This document shows positions 43,546 to 52,820 of a stretch of DNA of 64,000 nucleotides, piece after piece. Each line of letters begins with the position of its first letter. Position 1 is the stretch's first letter. The DNA lies in the NCBI RefSeq assembly GCF_025822245.1, contig NZ_JACKTL010000062.1, forward strand, positions 1 through 64,000, in the 5' to 3' direction. Made by a program: the position numbers and the translations under genes. A model generated the notes under the pieces. That model did no database searches, was not told the origin of the DNA, and was given only the letters and a program-made list of their open reading frames with translations. The stretch comes from Mycolicibacterium hodleri. Lineage in GTDB: Bacteria; Actinomycetota; Actinomycetes; Mycobacteriales; Mycobacteriaceae.

Positions 43546-46140
43546 GTGAAGGCACTCCGTAGATTCACCGTTCGCGCCCACCTCCCGGAACGTCTCGCGG
43601 CGCTGGAGCGGTTGTCGGTCAACCTGCGCTGGTCATGGGACAGGCCGACACAAGAACTGTTCGCCACAATCGATTCCGGGCTGTGGGAACAGTTCGGTCA
43701 GGACCCGGTGGCGGTGCTCGGGGGAGTCAGCCCGGGGCGCCTCGACGAGCTTGCCGGCGACGAGGCATTCCTCCGGCGTCTGGACCACCTTGCCAACGAA
43801 CTGGACACCTATCTGACCCGGCCGATGTGGTACCAGGAGCGGACCAACGCCGGAGTCTCGCTGCCGACCGGCATTGCCTACTTCTCCATGGAGTTCGGCG
43901 TCGCGGAGGTCCTGCCGAACTACTCGGGAGGCCTCGGCATCCTGGCCGGTGACCACCTCAAGTCCGCGTCCGACCTGGGGCTGCCGCTGATCGCAGTGGG
44001 GCTGTACTACCGGTCGGGCTACTTCCGTCAGTCGTTGACCGCCGACGGGTGGCAACGCGAGGACTATCCGTCACTCGACCCGCAGGGGCTGCCGCTGCGG
44101 CTGCTCACCGACGCGTCGGGAGAGCCGGTCCTGGTGAGCCTGGCGATGCCCGACGACGCGGAGTTGAACGCCCGGGTATGGGTCGCGCAGGTCGGTCGAA
44201 TTCCCTTGCTGCTGTTGGATTCCGACGTCCCCGAGACCGAACACGAGCTGCGCTCGGTCACCGACCGGCTCTACGGCGGCGACCAGGAACACCGCATCAA
44301 GCAGGAGCTGCTTGCGGGCATCGGCGGCGTGCGCGCGATCCGCGCCTTCACCGCGGCGGAGGGACTGCCGGAGCCGCAGGTCTTCCACATGAACGAGGGA
44401 CACGCCGGATTCCTCGGCGTCGAGCGGATTCGTGAGCTGGTCACCGACGGTGAACTGGACTTCGACACCGCGCTGGCCGTGGTGCGCTCGAGCACGGTGT
44501 TCACCACCCACACCCCGGTCCCCGCGGGCATCGACCGCTTCCCGGTCGAGATGGTCGAACGGTACTTCGGCGCATCCGCCGACGGCGCCGAGCTGACGCC
44601 GGGCGTCCCCGTCGACCGGATCGTCGCCTTCGGCGAAGAGGAGGACCCGTCGAAGTTCAACATGGCCCACATGGGGCTGCGGCTGGCCCAGCGCGCCAAC
44701 GGGGTGTCCCTGCTGCACGGCAACGTCAGCCGGGGCATGTTCAACGACCTGTGGCCGGGCTTCGACCAGGACGAGGTGCCGATCGGCTCCATCACCAACG
44801 GCGTGCACGCCCCGACGTGGGCGGCGCCGCAGTGGGTCGAGCTGGCCCGCGAGCTGATCGGCAGTGACGACCTGAGCTCGCTCGAGGAGGCCGACACCTG
44901 GCAGCGGCTGCAGCAGGTCGACACCGGCCACCTGTGGTGGATCCGGTCCCAGCTGCGCGGGTTGCTGATCGACGACGTGCGCCGTCGCCTCCGGCGCTCC
45001 TGGCTGGAGCGCGGCGCCGCGGAGGCCGAATTGGGTTGGATCGCAAGCGCATTCGATCCCAACGTGCTGACCGTCGGATTCGCCAGGCGGGTCCCGACCT
45101 ACAAGCGGCTGACGCTGATGTTGCGCGACCCCGAGCGGCTCGAGAAGCTGCTGCTCGACGAGCAACGACCGGTGCAGCTGATCGTGGCCGGCAAGTCCCA
45201 TCCCGCCGACGACGGCGGCAAGGCGCTGATCCAGGAGATCGTCCGGTTCGCCGACCGGCCCGAGGTGCGGCACCGGATCGCCTTCCTGCCCGACTACGAC
45301 ATGTCGATGGCGCGGTACCTGTACTGGGGCTGCGACGTGTGGCTGAACAACCCGCTGCGGCCGTTGGAGGCGTGTGGCACGTCGGGGATGAAGAGCGCGC
45401 TCAACGGCGGGCTCAACCTGTCGATCCGCGACGGGTGGTGGGACGAGTGGTACGACGGCGAGAACGGGTGGGAGATTGCGACGGCCGACGGCCTCGCCGA
45501 CGAGTCCCGGCGTGACGACCTGGAGGCGTCGTCGCTCTACGACCTGCTGGAGAAGTCGGTCACCACCAAGTTCTACGAGCGCGACGAGCACGACGTGCCT
45601 CGGCGCTGGATGGAGATGGTGCGGCACACGCTGCAGGTGCTCGGCCCGAAGGTGCTGGCCTCGCGGATGGTGCGCGACTACACCGAGAAGTACTACGCGC
45701 CCGCGGCGGCGTCCCTGCACCGCACGATCGAGGCGGTGGACGGCGTGCCGTTCGGGGCGGCGCGCGACCTCGCGGCGTTCTGCGAGCGGGCGCGCACGTG
45801 CTGGCCGCGGGTCCGCATCGCCGACGTCGACGCCTACGGCCTGCCCGACACCCCGCTGCTGGGGTCGGAGCTGACGTTGACCGCGACGGTGCACCTCGAC
45901 GAACTGCGGCCCGACGAAGTGGTGGTGCAGGCGGCGGTCGGTCGGGTCGACGGAGCCGACGTGCTCGTCGACCCCGTCGTCGTGGCCATGACCCACGCCG
46001 GGCCGTCCGACGGCAACGACGTCTTCACGAGCACCATCCCGCTCCCGGTCGCCGGGCGCGTGGGGTACACCGTTCGGGTCTTGCCGCATCACCGGTTGCT
46101 CGCCGAGGACGACGAGCTCGGTCTCGTCACCCTGGCATGA
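43546..46140 (+). CDS. glgP: Alpha-glucan phosphorylase GlgP
   Basis: 864 aa, the actinobacterial short-type phosphorylase (Rv1328). It releases glucose-1-phosphate from alpha-glucan ends. The pyridoxal-phosphate region EACGTSGMKSALNGGLNLS contains the Schiff-base lysine; HTPVPAGIDRF and NEGHAGFLGVERI are further family marks. The GTG start gives KALRRFTVRAHLPERL. It faces away from the glgE-glgB operon, so synthesis and breakdown genes share a 155-bp intergenic region. Confidence 0.95.
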   Translation: MKALRRFTVRAHLPERLAALERLSVNLRWSWDRPTQELFATIDSGLWEQFGQDPVAVLGGVSPGRLDELAGDEAFLRRLDHLANELDTYLTRPMWYQERTNAGVSLPTGIAYFSMEFGVAEVLPNYSGGLGILAGDHLKSASDLGLPLIAVGLYYRSGYFRQSLTADGWQREDYPSLDPQGLPLRLLTDASGEPVLVSLAMPDDAELNARVWVAQVGRIPLLLLDSDVPETEHELRSVTDRLYGGDQEHRIKQELLAGIGGVRAIRAFTAAEGLPEPQVFHMNEGHAGFLGVERIRELVTDGELDFDTALAVVRSSTVFTTHTPVPAGIDRFPVEMVERYFGASADGAELTPGVPVDRIVAFGEEEDPSKFNMAHMGLRLAQRANGVSLLHGNVSRGMFNDLWPGFDQDEVPIGSITNGVHAPTWAAPQWVELARELIGSDDLSSLEEADTWQRLQQVDTGHLWWIRSQLRGLLIDDVRRRLRRSWLERGAAEAELGWIASAFDPNVLTVGFARRVPTYKRLTLMLRDPERLEKLLLDEQRPVQLIVAGKSHPADDGGKALIQEIVRFADRPEVRHRIAFLPDYDMSMARYLYWGCDVWLNNPLRPLEACGTSGMKSALNGGLNLSIRDGWWDEWYDGENGWEIATADGLADESRRDDLEASSLYDLLEKSVTTKFYERDEHDVPRRWMEMVRHTLQVLGPKVLASRMVRDYTEKYYAPAAASLHRTIEAVDGVPFGAARDLAAFCERARTCWPRVRIADVDAYGLPDTPLLGSELTLTATVHLDELRPDEVVVQAAVGRVDGADVLVDPVVVAMTHAGPSDGNDVFTSTIPLPVAGRVGYTVRVLPHHRLLAEDDELGLVTLA

Positions 46141-46985
46141 GCCGCATCTTCGAAGTCGCCGTCGACGGCGGCCCGTATGCGTTGGCGGCCGGCTCCGACG
46201 GCGCCATGTGGGTGACGCTGGTGCACCGCGGTGCGATCGCCCGCGTCGGCGCGGGCGGGGATCTCGAGGTCTACCCGGTGGCCGAGGACAGCAAGCCCTC
46301 GATCATCACCGCCGGACCCGACGGCGCGCTGTGGTTCACGCGCGCCGGCGACGACCGGATCGGCCGGATCTCCACCGACGGGCACCTCTCCGACTACGAA
46401 TTGCGCAGCGGCAGTGCGCCGTTCGGGATCACGGTCGGACCCGACGGTGCGCTGTGGTTCACGGCCACGGGTACCGGCGTCGTCGGCCGGGTCGACGTCG
46501 ACGGCGAGGTCAGCGAGGAGGCCGTCCCCGGCGGCATGCCGTCGGCGATCACCACCGGACCGGACAACGCGCTCTGGTTCACGTTGAACCGGGCCAACGC
46601 CATCGGTCGGCTCGACCGCGGCGAGGTCACGGTGCGCAAGGTGCCGACGCCCAACGCCGGGCCGGTGGGCATCGCCCAGACCCACGACGACGCGGTCTGG
46701 TTCACCGCGGTCCTCGCCGACAAGGTGGGCCGCATCCCGATGAACGAGGCAATGCAGGAACTGGACCTGCCGGGCAAGCCACACGCGGTGGTCGCCGACC
46801 CCTCCGGCGGGGTGTGGGTCAGCCTGTGGGGTTCCGATCAGATCGCGCACCTCGGCGCCGACGGCGAGGTCGACACCGTCGACCTGCCTGCGGGCAGCGA
46901 GCCGCACGGGTTGGCCATCGGACCCGACGGAGCGCTGTGGGTGGCACTGGAGGCGGGATTCGTCATGCGGCTGCCGACGGCCTGA
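46137..46985 (+). CDS. Vgb-like (virginiamycin B lyase family) beta-propeller protein
   Basis: 282 aa made of about seven repeats of the pattern GPDGALWFT...IGRI, typical of Vgb-type propellers. There is no signal peptide, so it is cytoplasmic. Vgb opens the streptogramin B ring, but most family members in chromosomes have no shown lyase activity, and I cannot confirm the catalytic His/Glu set here. The ATG overlaps the glgP stop (ATGA), so it is translated with the phosphorylase. That link to glucan metabolism is unexplained. Confidence 0.85.
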   Translation: MSRIFEVAVDGGPYALAAGSDGAMWVTLVHRGAIARVGAGGDLEVYPVAEDSKPSIITAGPDGALWFTRAGDDRIGRISTDGHLSDYELRSGSAPFGITVGPDGALWFTATGTGVVGRVDVDGEVSEEAVPGGMPSAITTGPDNALWFTLNRANAIGRLDRGEVTVRKVPTPNAGPVGIAQTHDDAVWFTAVLADKVGRIPMNEAMQELDLPGKPHAVVADPSGGVWVSLWGSDQIAHLGADGEVDTVDLPAGSEPHGLAIGPDGALWVALEAGFVMRLPTA

Positions 46986-46998
46986 ATCGCCCTGGGGG

Positions 46999-48432
46999 TC
47001 AGTCGAAGCGCGTGAAGCAGCGGTCCTGGTCGCCGAGCACGCCCACGCGGAAGGCGTCGATCCGCGAGAAGCCCGACGGCACCGAGTCGCCGTTGACGTC
47101 GCTGGCGGCCAAGCCGTTGACGAGGATGCCCGAGATCGCCTCGTCGACGTCACCGGCGGTGAGCTGGATCGTGTCGCCGTCGGGAGTGGTGATGCTGTCG
47201 GTCATCTTCACCGTCGCCACACCCGTGAGGCACGCGGTGCGCAGCGCCGCCTTGGCGTCGCCGAGTTCGACCCCGCCACGTTCGTGCTGCACCGCCTGCA
47301 TGAAGCGCGACACCACCACGGAGTACGCGGTGTTGTCGCCGGTGAGGACACCGCTGTCGTCGACGCTCTGGGCGCCGAGCTCCTCCAGCGCGGGGAGGTC
47401 GACGGTGATGGTGTTGCTCGCGGGGCAGTAGGACGCCGGTCCGCCGGACCGCGCGTCGGGGCAGGCCGACTGCGCGAAGCTGAGCCGCGGGGGGTCGGCG
47501 GGGGTGAACGCGACGTTCATCGCGTCGACGATCGACGTCACGGACTCTCCCGTGACGGGCAGCTCGCCGGTCTGGTCGTCGGGCAGGAGCACGGGAAGGT
47601 CGCCGCGCCGCTGCTTGATCTCCTCGAGGTCGATCGCCTTGCACACGGCGGCGCCGTCGGTGAACCCGAACTGGAACGCCGACACCCGCTCGAACGCCGA
47701 GCCGTGTTCGTCCTCGCCGACCTCCCCGTCGCTCTCGGTGAGCAGCGGGTCGCGGAACGCGATCATCGCCGCGAGGAGGTTGTTGAGCCCGTCTCCGGTG
47801 CTCAGCGTGAACCTCGACGACGCGCCCTCGGCGACCGAGCGCATGTACACCCCGGCCAGGCAGTCGGCCTGCTGCTCGCCCACCAGCGTCGGTGTCTCGC
47901 TGGTCAGCAGACCAGCCTGGTGGGCGACGGAGTGCCCGTATTCGTGGGCGAGCGCCATCGTCACCGCCATGTCGCCGTTGGCGTCGCGCAGCTGCGGCAA
48001 CAGCTGACCGCGGTCCCAGCCGAGGGTGTTGTCGTCGAGGCAGTAGCCGGCGTTGACCAGGCCGAACACCCCGTCCCCGCAGAAGTGGGCGTCGGCGTCG
48101 TAGTCCGTGGAGTCCCACGAGACCAGGCCGTCGACGGGGGCGAAGTCCCCGTCGAACGTCTCGCCGTAGCGCGCGGCCCAGAACTCTTCGACGTCGCTGA
48201 CCGCGCTGCCGGCGAGTTGGTCGATGCGTCCGCCGTCGGTGTTCTCGACCGTGCGCGAGGGCGGCTGCGCGTCGTCGCGCAGGCCGGTCGGACCGTCGAC
48301 CGCCGGCATGCCCGCCACGCTAAACGGGTTGGCGAACACCGACACCGGTGTGCCCCGCAGGGTCGTCGTACAGCCCGCGAGGGCGACGGTGCCGACGGCG
48401 ATCACGAGGGTCACCACGTGCCGTCGCTTCAT
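46999..48432 (-). CDS. Lipoprotein zinc metallopeptidase
   Basis: 477 aa. Lipoprotein signal (VVTLVIAVGTVALAGC, lipobox LAGC, Cys20), then a neutral zinc metallopeptidase domain: zinc motif HEYGH in MALAHEYGHSVAHQAGL, the third ligand probably in GEQQADCLAGVYM. C-terminal half unknown, with paired cysteines. It should act on the outer face of the membrane; no substrate can be inferred. The ATG at 48432 follows GGAAGGGGCGGC; the open frame upstream is the complement of dinG sequence. M. tuberculosis has no such gene at this position, though LpqM-type relatives exist elsewhere. Confidence 0.85.
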   Translation of the reverse strand: MKRRHVVTLVIAVGTVALAGCTTTLRGTPVSVFANPFSVAGMPAVDGPTGLRDDAQPPSRTVENTDGGRIDQLAGSAVSDVEEFWAARYGETFDGDFAPVDGLVSWDSTDYDADAHFCGDGVFGLVNAGYCLDDNTLGWDRGQLLPQLRDANGDMAVTMALAHEYGHSVAHQAGLLTSETPTLVGEQQADCLAGVYMRSVAEGASSRFTLSTGDGLNNLLAAMIAFRDPLLTESDGEVGEDEHGSAFERVSAFQFGFTDGAAVCKAIDLEEIKQRRGDLPVLLPDDQTGELPVTGESVTSIVDAMNVAFTPADPPRLSFAQSACPDARSGGPASYCPASNTITVDLPALEELGAQSVDDSGVLTGDNTAYSVVVSRFMQAVQHERGGVELGDAKAALRTACLTGVATVKMTDSITTPDGDTIQLTAGDVDEAISGILVNGLAASDVNGDSVPSGFSRIDAFRVGVLGDQDRCFTRFD

Positions 48433-48542
48433 CGACGCCGCCCCTTCCGATGGGTCCGGCGGCCGCGGGACGGCGCGCTCGTGAACACCCAGGCCAGGAT
48501 AGTGAGCGCCAGGGACCCCGATCCCATGTTCCGGGGCCGGGC

Positions 48543-50486
48543 CTACCCCTCGCGCAGGCGTTCCAACGCCCGTCGCACCTGGCTGGGATCGGTGGTCGCC
48601 CAGAACGGGGGCAGGGAGGCGCGAAGGAAGCCGGCGTAGCGTGCGGTCGCCATCCGCGAGTCCAGGACCGCCACCACGCCCCGGTCGTCGACGCTGCGGA
48701 GCAGACGACCGGCGCCCTGGGCCAGCAGCAGCGCCGCGTGGGTGGCGGCGACCGCCATGAACCCGTTGCCGCCGTGGGCGGCCACCGCCCGCTGGCGGGC
48801 CGTGACGAGCGGATCGTCGGGGCGGGGGAACGGGATCCGGTCGATCAGCACCAGGGACAGCGACGGCCCCGGCACGTCGACGCCCTGCCACAGCGACAGC
48901 GTGCCGAACAGCGTCGTCGCGTCGTCGGCGGCGAAGCGGCGGACCAGCGCCGTGGTGGTGTCCTCACCCTGGCAGAGCACGGGCGTGTCGAGCCGGGCGC
49001 GCATGGCCTCCGCGGTCGCCTTGGCGGCCCGCATCGACGAGAACAACCCCAGCGTCCTGCCGCCCGCCGCGGTGACGAGCGCCTCGATCTCGTCGAGCTG
49101 TTCGGTCGAGCCGGTGCCGTCGCGGCCGGGTGGGGGCAGGTGCGCGGCGACGTAGAGGATGCCCGACTTCGCATGGGCGAAGGGCGATCCGACGTCGACG
49201 CCCTTCCACGTGGGCGCCTCCGCGCCGGCCAGACCCCAGGACCGGGCCATGGAGTCGAACGTGCCGCCGATGGTCAACGTCGCCGAGGTGAGGATCACCG
49301 TCGACTGCTCGAAGAGCCTGTTGCGCAACAACATTGCCACCGACAACGGTGCCACCCGCAATATCGACCGTCGGTTGCCGCGCACCTCGTCCTGGTCCAG
49401 CCACACCACGTCGGTGCGGTCCGGAATCGCCGGGCCGTAGGAGACCAGGATGCGCGACGCGGTGTCGCTGACGTCGTTGAGCGCCGTGACGGCCTCGTTG
49501 CGGGCGGCCGCCGCCTTGGGATCGGTCGGGGCGGTGTCGATCGCCGTCCGCACCCGGTCCGCCGAATCCCGCAGCGCGGTGAGATAGGTGGCCATCTCCT
49601 CGTCGAGGACGTCCTTGCGACCGGGTTCCCAGTCGTAGAGCGCGGAGGTGAACGTCGCAATCGACGCCTCGAAGCGTTCCGCGGTCTCCGGGTCGACGAG
49701 TCGCGCCGAGCGCCGAAGCGCCATGCCCAGCATGGTCGCCGACAACTCGCCGGTGGCCACGCTGGTCACGCGGTCGACCAGTTCGTGGGCCTCGTCGACC
49801 ACGAGCAGCTGGTGCTCGGGCAGCACGTTGATGTCGGAGATCGCGTCGATGGCCAGCAGGGCGTGATTGGTGACGACGATGTCCGCGGTGGCGGCGGTGC
49901 CGCGGGCCTTCTCGGCGAAGCAGTCCGCGCCGTACGTGCACCGGGCCGCCCCGATGCACTCCCGGGCGGACACGCTGACCTGACTCCAGGACCGGTCGGC
50001 GACGCCGGGCACCACTTCGTCGCGATCCCCGGACTCGGTGTCCGAGGCCCACTCGATCAGGCGCTTGACGTCGCGGCCCAACGCGGTCGTCGCGACGGCG
50101 TCGAACAGCTCGTCCTGCGGGAGGTCGTCGGAGTCGGAGGCACCGTTGTGAACCTTGTTCAGGCACAGGTAGTTTCCGCGTCCCTTGAGCAGGGCGAACT
50201 CCGGGCGGCGGGGCACCTCGCCGGTGAGTGCGTCGGCCAGCCGGGGCAGGTCGCGGTCGAACAGCTGGCGTTGCAGGGCGATGGTGGCCGTCGAGATCAC
50301 CACCGGTTCGGCCCGCTCCATCGCGCGTTTGATCGCCGGCACCAGGTACGCCAGCGACTTGCCGGTGCCGGTGCCGGCCTGGACCGCGAGGTGCTCGCCG
50401 CTCTCGAAGGCGTGGTCGACGGCCTCGGCCATCTCGATCTGGCCGCTGCGCTCGGTGCCGCCCAGCGCGGTGACGGCCTTGTCCAA
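48543..50486 (-). CDS. dinG: DinG-family ATP-dependent DNA helicase
   Basis: 647 aa. XPD-like superfamily 2 helicase: Walker A AGTGTGKS, DEAH box VVDEAHEL, four cysteines for a 4Fe-4S cluster (NYLCLNK, CIGAARCTYGADC), and the C-terminal motor with GRLLRS. Orthologue of Rv1329c. The start is unclear. Orthologues begin about 9-10 codons earlier, but the codon in the expected place (after GAGGAGGA at 50519-50512) is GTC. The first usable codon is TTG at 50486, with AAGGAG only 3 bases ahead. It is downstream of pncB on the same strand. Confidence 0.92.
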   Translation of the reverse strand: MDKAVTALGGTERSGQIEMAEAVDHAFESGEHLAVQAGTGTGKSLAYLVPAIKRAMERAEPVVISTATIALQRQLFDRDLPRLADALTGEVPRRPEFALLKGRGNYLCLNKVHNGASDSDDLPQDELFDAVATTALGRDVKRLIEWASDTESGDRDEVVPGVADRSWSQVSVSARECIGAARCTYGADCFAEKARGTAATADIVVTNHALLAIDAISDINVLPEHQLLVVDEAHELVDRVTSVATGELSATMLGMALRRSARLVDPETAERFEASIATFTSALYDWEPGRKDVLDEEMATYLTALRDSADRVRTAIDTAPTDPKAAAARNEAVTALNDVSDTASRILVSYGPAIPDRTDVVWLDQDEVRGNRRSILRVAPLSVAMLLRNRLFEQSTVILTSATLTIGGTFDSMARSWGLAGAEAPTWKGVDVGSPFAHAKSGILYVAAHLPPPGRDGTGSTEQLDEIEALVTAAGGRTLGLFSSMRAAKATAEAMRARLDTPVLCQGEDTTTALVRRFAADDATTLFGTLSLWQGVDVPGPSLSLVLIDRIPFPRPDDPLVTARQRAVAAHGGNGFMAVAATHAALLLAQGAGRLLRSVDDRGVVAVLDSRMATARYAGFLRASLPPFWATTDPSQVRRALERLREG

Positions 50487-50516
50487 CAGCTCCTTGACGT
50501 CGCCCGTGACTCCTCC

Positions 50517-51818
50517 TCAGGCCCGGCGCGTGGCGTCGACCATGCGGGTGGGGATCGCGGGCTCGCCGCTGGACAGGCCCAACCCGTCCCAGGGCAGGCT
50601 GACCAGTCCCGCCGCGACGCGGGCCCGCGCGGACTGCAGGTCGGAATTGGCCACGACCTCACCGCCGCGCACCAGCGGGTGGGCCAGCGCCGTGGCGACC
50701 AATCCGTCGGCCTCGACCGCGGGCTGATCGGCCAACTGGACGACCTCCTCGACGACGGTGCCCGTGGGCTTGGCCAGCCGGTAGGCCTGCTTGCGGCCGC
50801 CGTGGGACTCCTTGTGGCTGCTGCGCTTGGCGACGGGCACGCCGTCCACCTCGACGAGCTTGTAGACCATGCCCGCCGTGGGGGAGCCCGACCCGGTGAC
50901 CAGCGAGGTACCCACGCCATAGGAGTCCACCGGCTCGGCCCGCAGCGCGGCGATCGCGAACTCGTCGAGGTCACTGGTCACCACGATCCGCGTGTTCGGC
51001 GCACCTAGCTCGTCGAGCTGGGCGCGGACCTGGCGCGCCAGAACGCCCAGGTCGCCCGAGTCGATGCGAACCGCGCCCAACTCGGGGCCGGCGACGGCGA
51101 CGGCGTTGGCCACCCCGGCGGTGATGTCGTAGGTGTCGACGAGCAACGTGGTGCCGACGCCGAGGGCGTCGACCTGCGCCCGGAACGCCGCCTGCTCGTC
51201 GGGCCCGTCGGGGGAGGTGTGCAGCAGCGTGAACGCGTGCGCGCTGGTCCCGAGCGCGGGGACGCCGAAGCGGCGCTGCGCCTCCAGATTCGACGATCCG
51301 CTGAAACCCGCGACATAGGCGGCGCGCGCGGCGGCGACGGCCGACATCTCGTGGGTGCGCCGGGAGCCCATCTCGATGAGCGGCCGGCCCTCCGCGGCGC
51401 TGACCATCCTGGCCGCCGCCGAGGCGATCGCGCAGTCGTGGTTGAGGATCGACAACGCCAGGGTCTCCAGCAGCACGCACTCGGCGAAGGAGCCGTGCAA
51501 CGACAGAACGGGGGAGCCCGGGAAGTACAGCTCGCCCTCGGGGTAGCCGTCAACGTCGCCGGTGAACCGGTAGTCGGCCAGATAGGCCAGCGTCGTCTCG
51601 TCGAGGAAGTCCGCCACCAGGGCCAGTGCGGCGTCGTCGAACCTGAAGCGCGGCAGGGCTTCCAGGAATCGCCCCGTCCCGGCGACGACGCCGTAGCGCC
51701 GGCCGTCGGGAAGTCTGCGGGCGAAGACCTCGAACGTCGTCCCCCGGTGGGCCGTGCCGTCACGCAGCGCCGCGGCGAGCATCGTCAGCTCGTACTTGTC
51801 GGTGAGCAAAGCCGTCAC
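50517..51818 (-). CDS. pncB: Nicotinate phosphoribosyltransferase
   Basis: 433 aa, orthologue of M. tuberculosis PncB1 (Rv1330c). It joins nicotinate to PRPP to start NAD salvage (Preiss-Handler route). Conserved segments include LLTDKYELTMLAAAL at the N-terminus, FSGSSNLEAQRRFG, and VRIDSGDLGVLARQVRAQLD with the phosphate-binding region. I chose the GTG at 51818, which has GAGGAG 6 bases upstream; a GTG at 51854 would add 12 residues. It is divergent from clpS. Confidence 0.93.
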   Translation of the reverse strand: MTALLTDKYELTMLAAALRDGTAHRGTTFEVFARRLPDGRRYGVVAGTGRFLEALPRFRFDDAALALVADFLDETTLAYLADYRFTGDVDGYPEGELYFPGSPVLSLHGSFAECVLLETLALSILNHDCAIASAAARMVSAAEGRPLIEMGSRRTHEMSAVAAARAAYVAGFSGSSNLEAQRRFGVPALGTSAHAFTLLHTSPDGPDEQAAFRAQVDALGVGTTLLVDTYDITAGVANAVAVAGPELGAVRIDSGDLGVLARQVRAQLDELGAPNTRIVVTSDLDEFAIAALRAEPVDSYGVGTSLVTGSGSPTAGMVYKLVEVDGVPVAKRSSHKESHGGRKQAYRLAKPTGTVVEEVVQLADQPAVEADGLVATALAHPLVRGGEVVANSDLQSARARVAAGLVSLPWDGLGLSSGEPAIPTRMVDATRRA

Positions 51819-51910
51819 CGCGCACTCCTCGCGCGTGGGCTCGTGGAAAGTCACAGCGCCAACCGTAGCCGTTGGGACCGTCGCCGAGACGGGTGTCTAT
51901 TCTTGGCGGC

Positions 51911-52225
51911 ATGGTTACCCCGGCGCGAACCAAGCCTGGGACTCGCGTGGAACGCGACGTGGAGACCACCACGGACGAACAAGTGGCCACCGAGAGTCCG
52001 TGGGTCACCCTTGTCTGGGACGATCCGGTGAACCTCATGTCGTACGTGACGTACGTGTTCCAGAAGCTCTTCGGTTACAGCGAACCGCACGCGACCAAGC
52101 TGATGATGCAGGTGCACGAGGAAGGCAAGGCCGTGGTGTCGGCGGGAAGTCGGGAATCCATGGAGGTCGACGTGACCAAACTCCATGCGGCGGGCCTCTG
52201 GGCCACCATGCAGCAGGATCGTTGA
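51911..52225 (+). CDS. clpS: ATP-dependent Clp protease adapter ClpS
   Basis: 104 aa, Rv1331. ClpS presents N-degron proteins to ClpC/ClpP. The core WVTLVWDDPVNLMSYVTYVFQKLFGYSEPHA contains the DDPVN turn that binds the N-terminal residue of the substrate. The ATG at 51911 gives the usual short flexible N-terminus. It is followed by the Rv1332-like gene. Confidence 0.95.
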   Translation: MVTPARTKPGTRVERDVETTTDEQVATESPWVTLVWDDPVNLMSYVTYVFQKLFGYSEPHATKLMMQVHEEGKAVVSAGSRESMEVDVTKLHAAGLWATMQQDR

Positions 52226-52236
52226 GCCCGTCCAAC

Positions 52237-52818
52237 GTGCGTAAGTGGAAGCGTGTGGAAACCGCGGAGGGGACGCGGTTTCGGTCTGCCCTCGCGGCGC
52301 ACGAGGCGACGTTGCTGCAGAGCCTCGTCAACTCGCTGATGGACATGCTCGTCGACCGCGAAACGTCCTCGCCCACCGACGAACTCGAAGAACTCACCGG
52401 CATGCGGACCGGCCACTCGAAGCCGCCCGAGGACGACACGATGTTGCGGTTGCTACCGGACTTCTTCCGCCCGCAGCACGACCACCCGGCGGGCTCGCGC
52501 ACCGCGGAGAGCCTCAACAGCGCGCTCCGCAGCCTGCACGAGCCCGAGATCATCGAGGCGAAACGCCATGCGGGACAACGGATGCTCGCCACGCTGCCCG
52601 CCGGCGGGGGTCGGTTCGAGATCGCCGAGGACGACGCGCACTGCTGGGCCGCCTGCGTCAACGACCTCCGGCTGGCGCTGGGGACCATGCTCGAGATCGG
52701 CGCCGACGGCCCCGACCACCTGCCGGCCGAACATCCGATGGCGGGCCACCTGGACGTGTACCAGTGGCTGACCGTCCTGCAGGAGTATCTGGTGCTCGGG
52801 CTGATGGGCAAGAAGTAG
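52237..52818 (+). CDS. DUF2017 protein (Rv1332 family)
   Basis: 193 aa: VRKWKRVETAEGTRFRSALAAHE start, HEPEIIEAKR and NDLRLALGTMLEIG in the middle, DVYQWLTVLQEYLVLGLM at the end. Actinobacterial family usually found next to clpS, so a link to ClpS-dependent proteolysis is likely but unproven. The GTG at 52237 matches the M. tuberculosis start; a TTG at 52222 that overlaps the clpS stop is the alternative. Confidence 0.88.
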   Translation: MRKWKRVETAEGTRFRSALAAHEATLLQSLVNSLMDMLVDRETSSPTDELEELTGMRTGHSKPPEDDTMLRLLPDFFRPQHDHPAGSRTAESLNSALRSLHEPEIIEAKRHAGQRMLATLPAGGGRFEIAEDDAHCWAACVNDLRLALGTMLEIGADGPDHLPAEHPMAGHLDVYQWLTVLQEYLVLGLMGKK

Positions 52819-52820
52819 AC

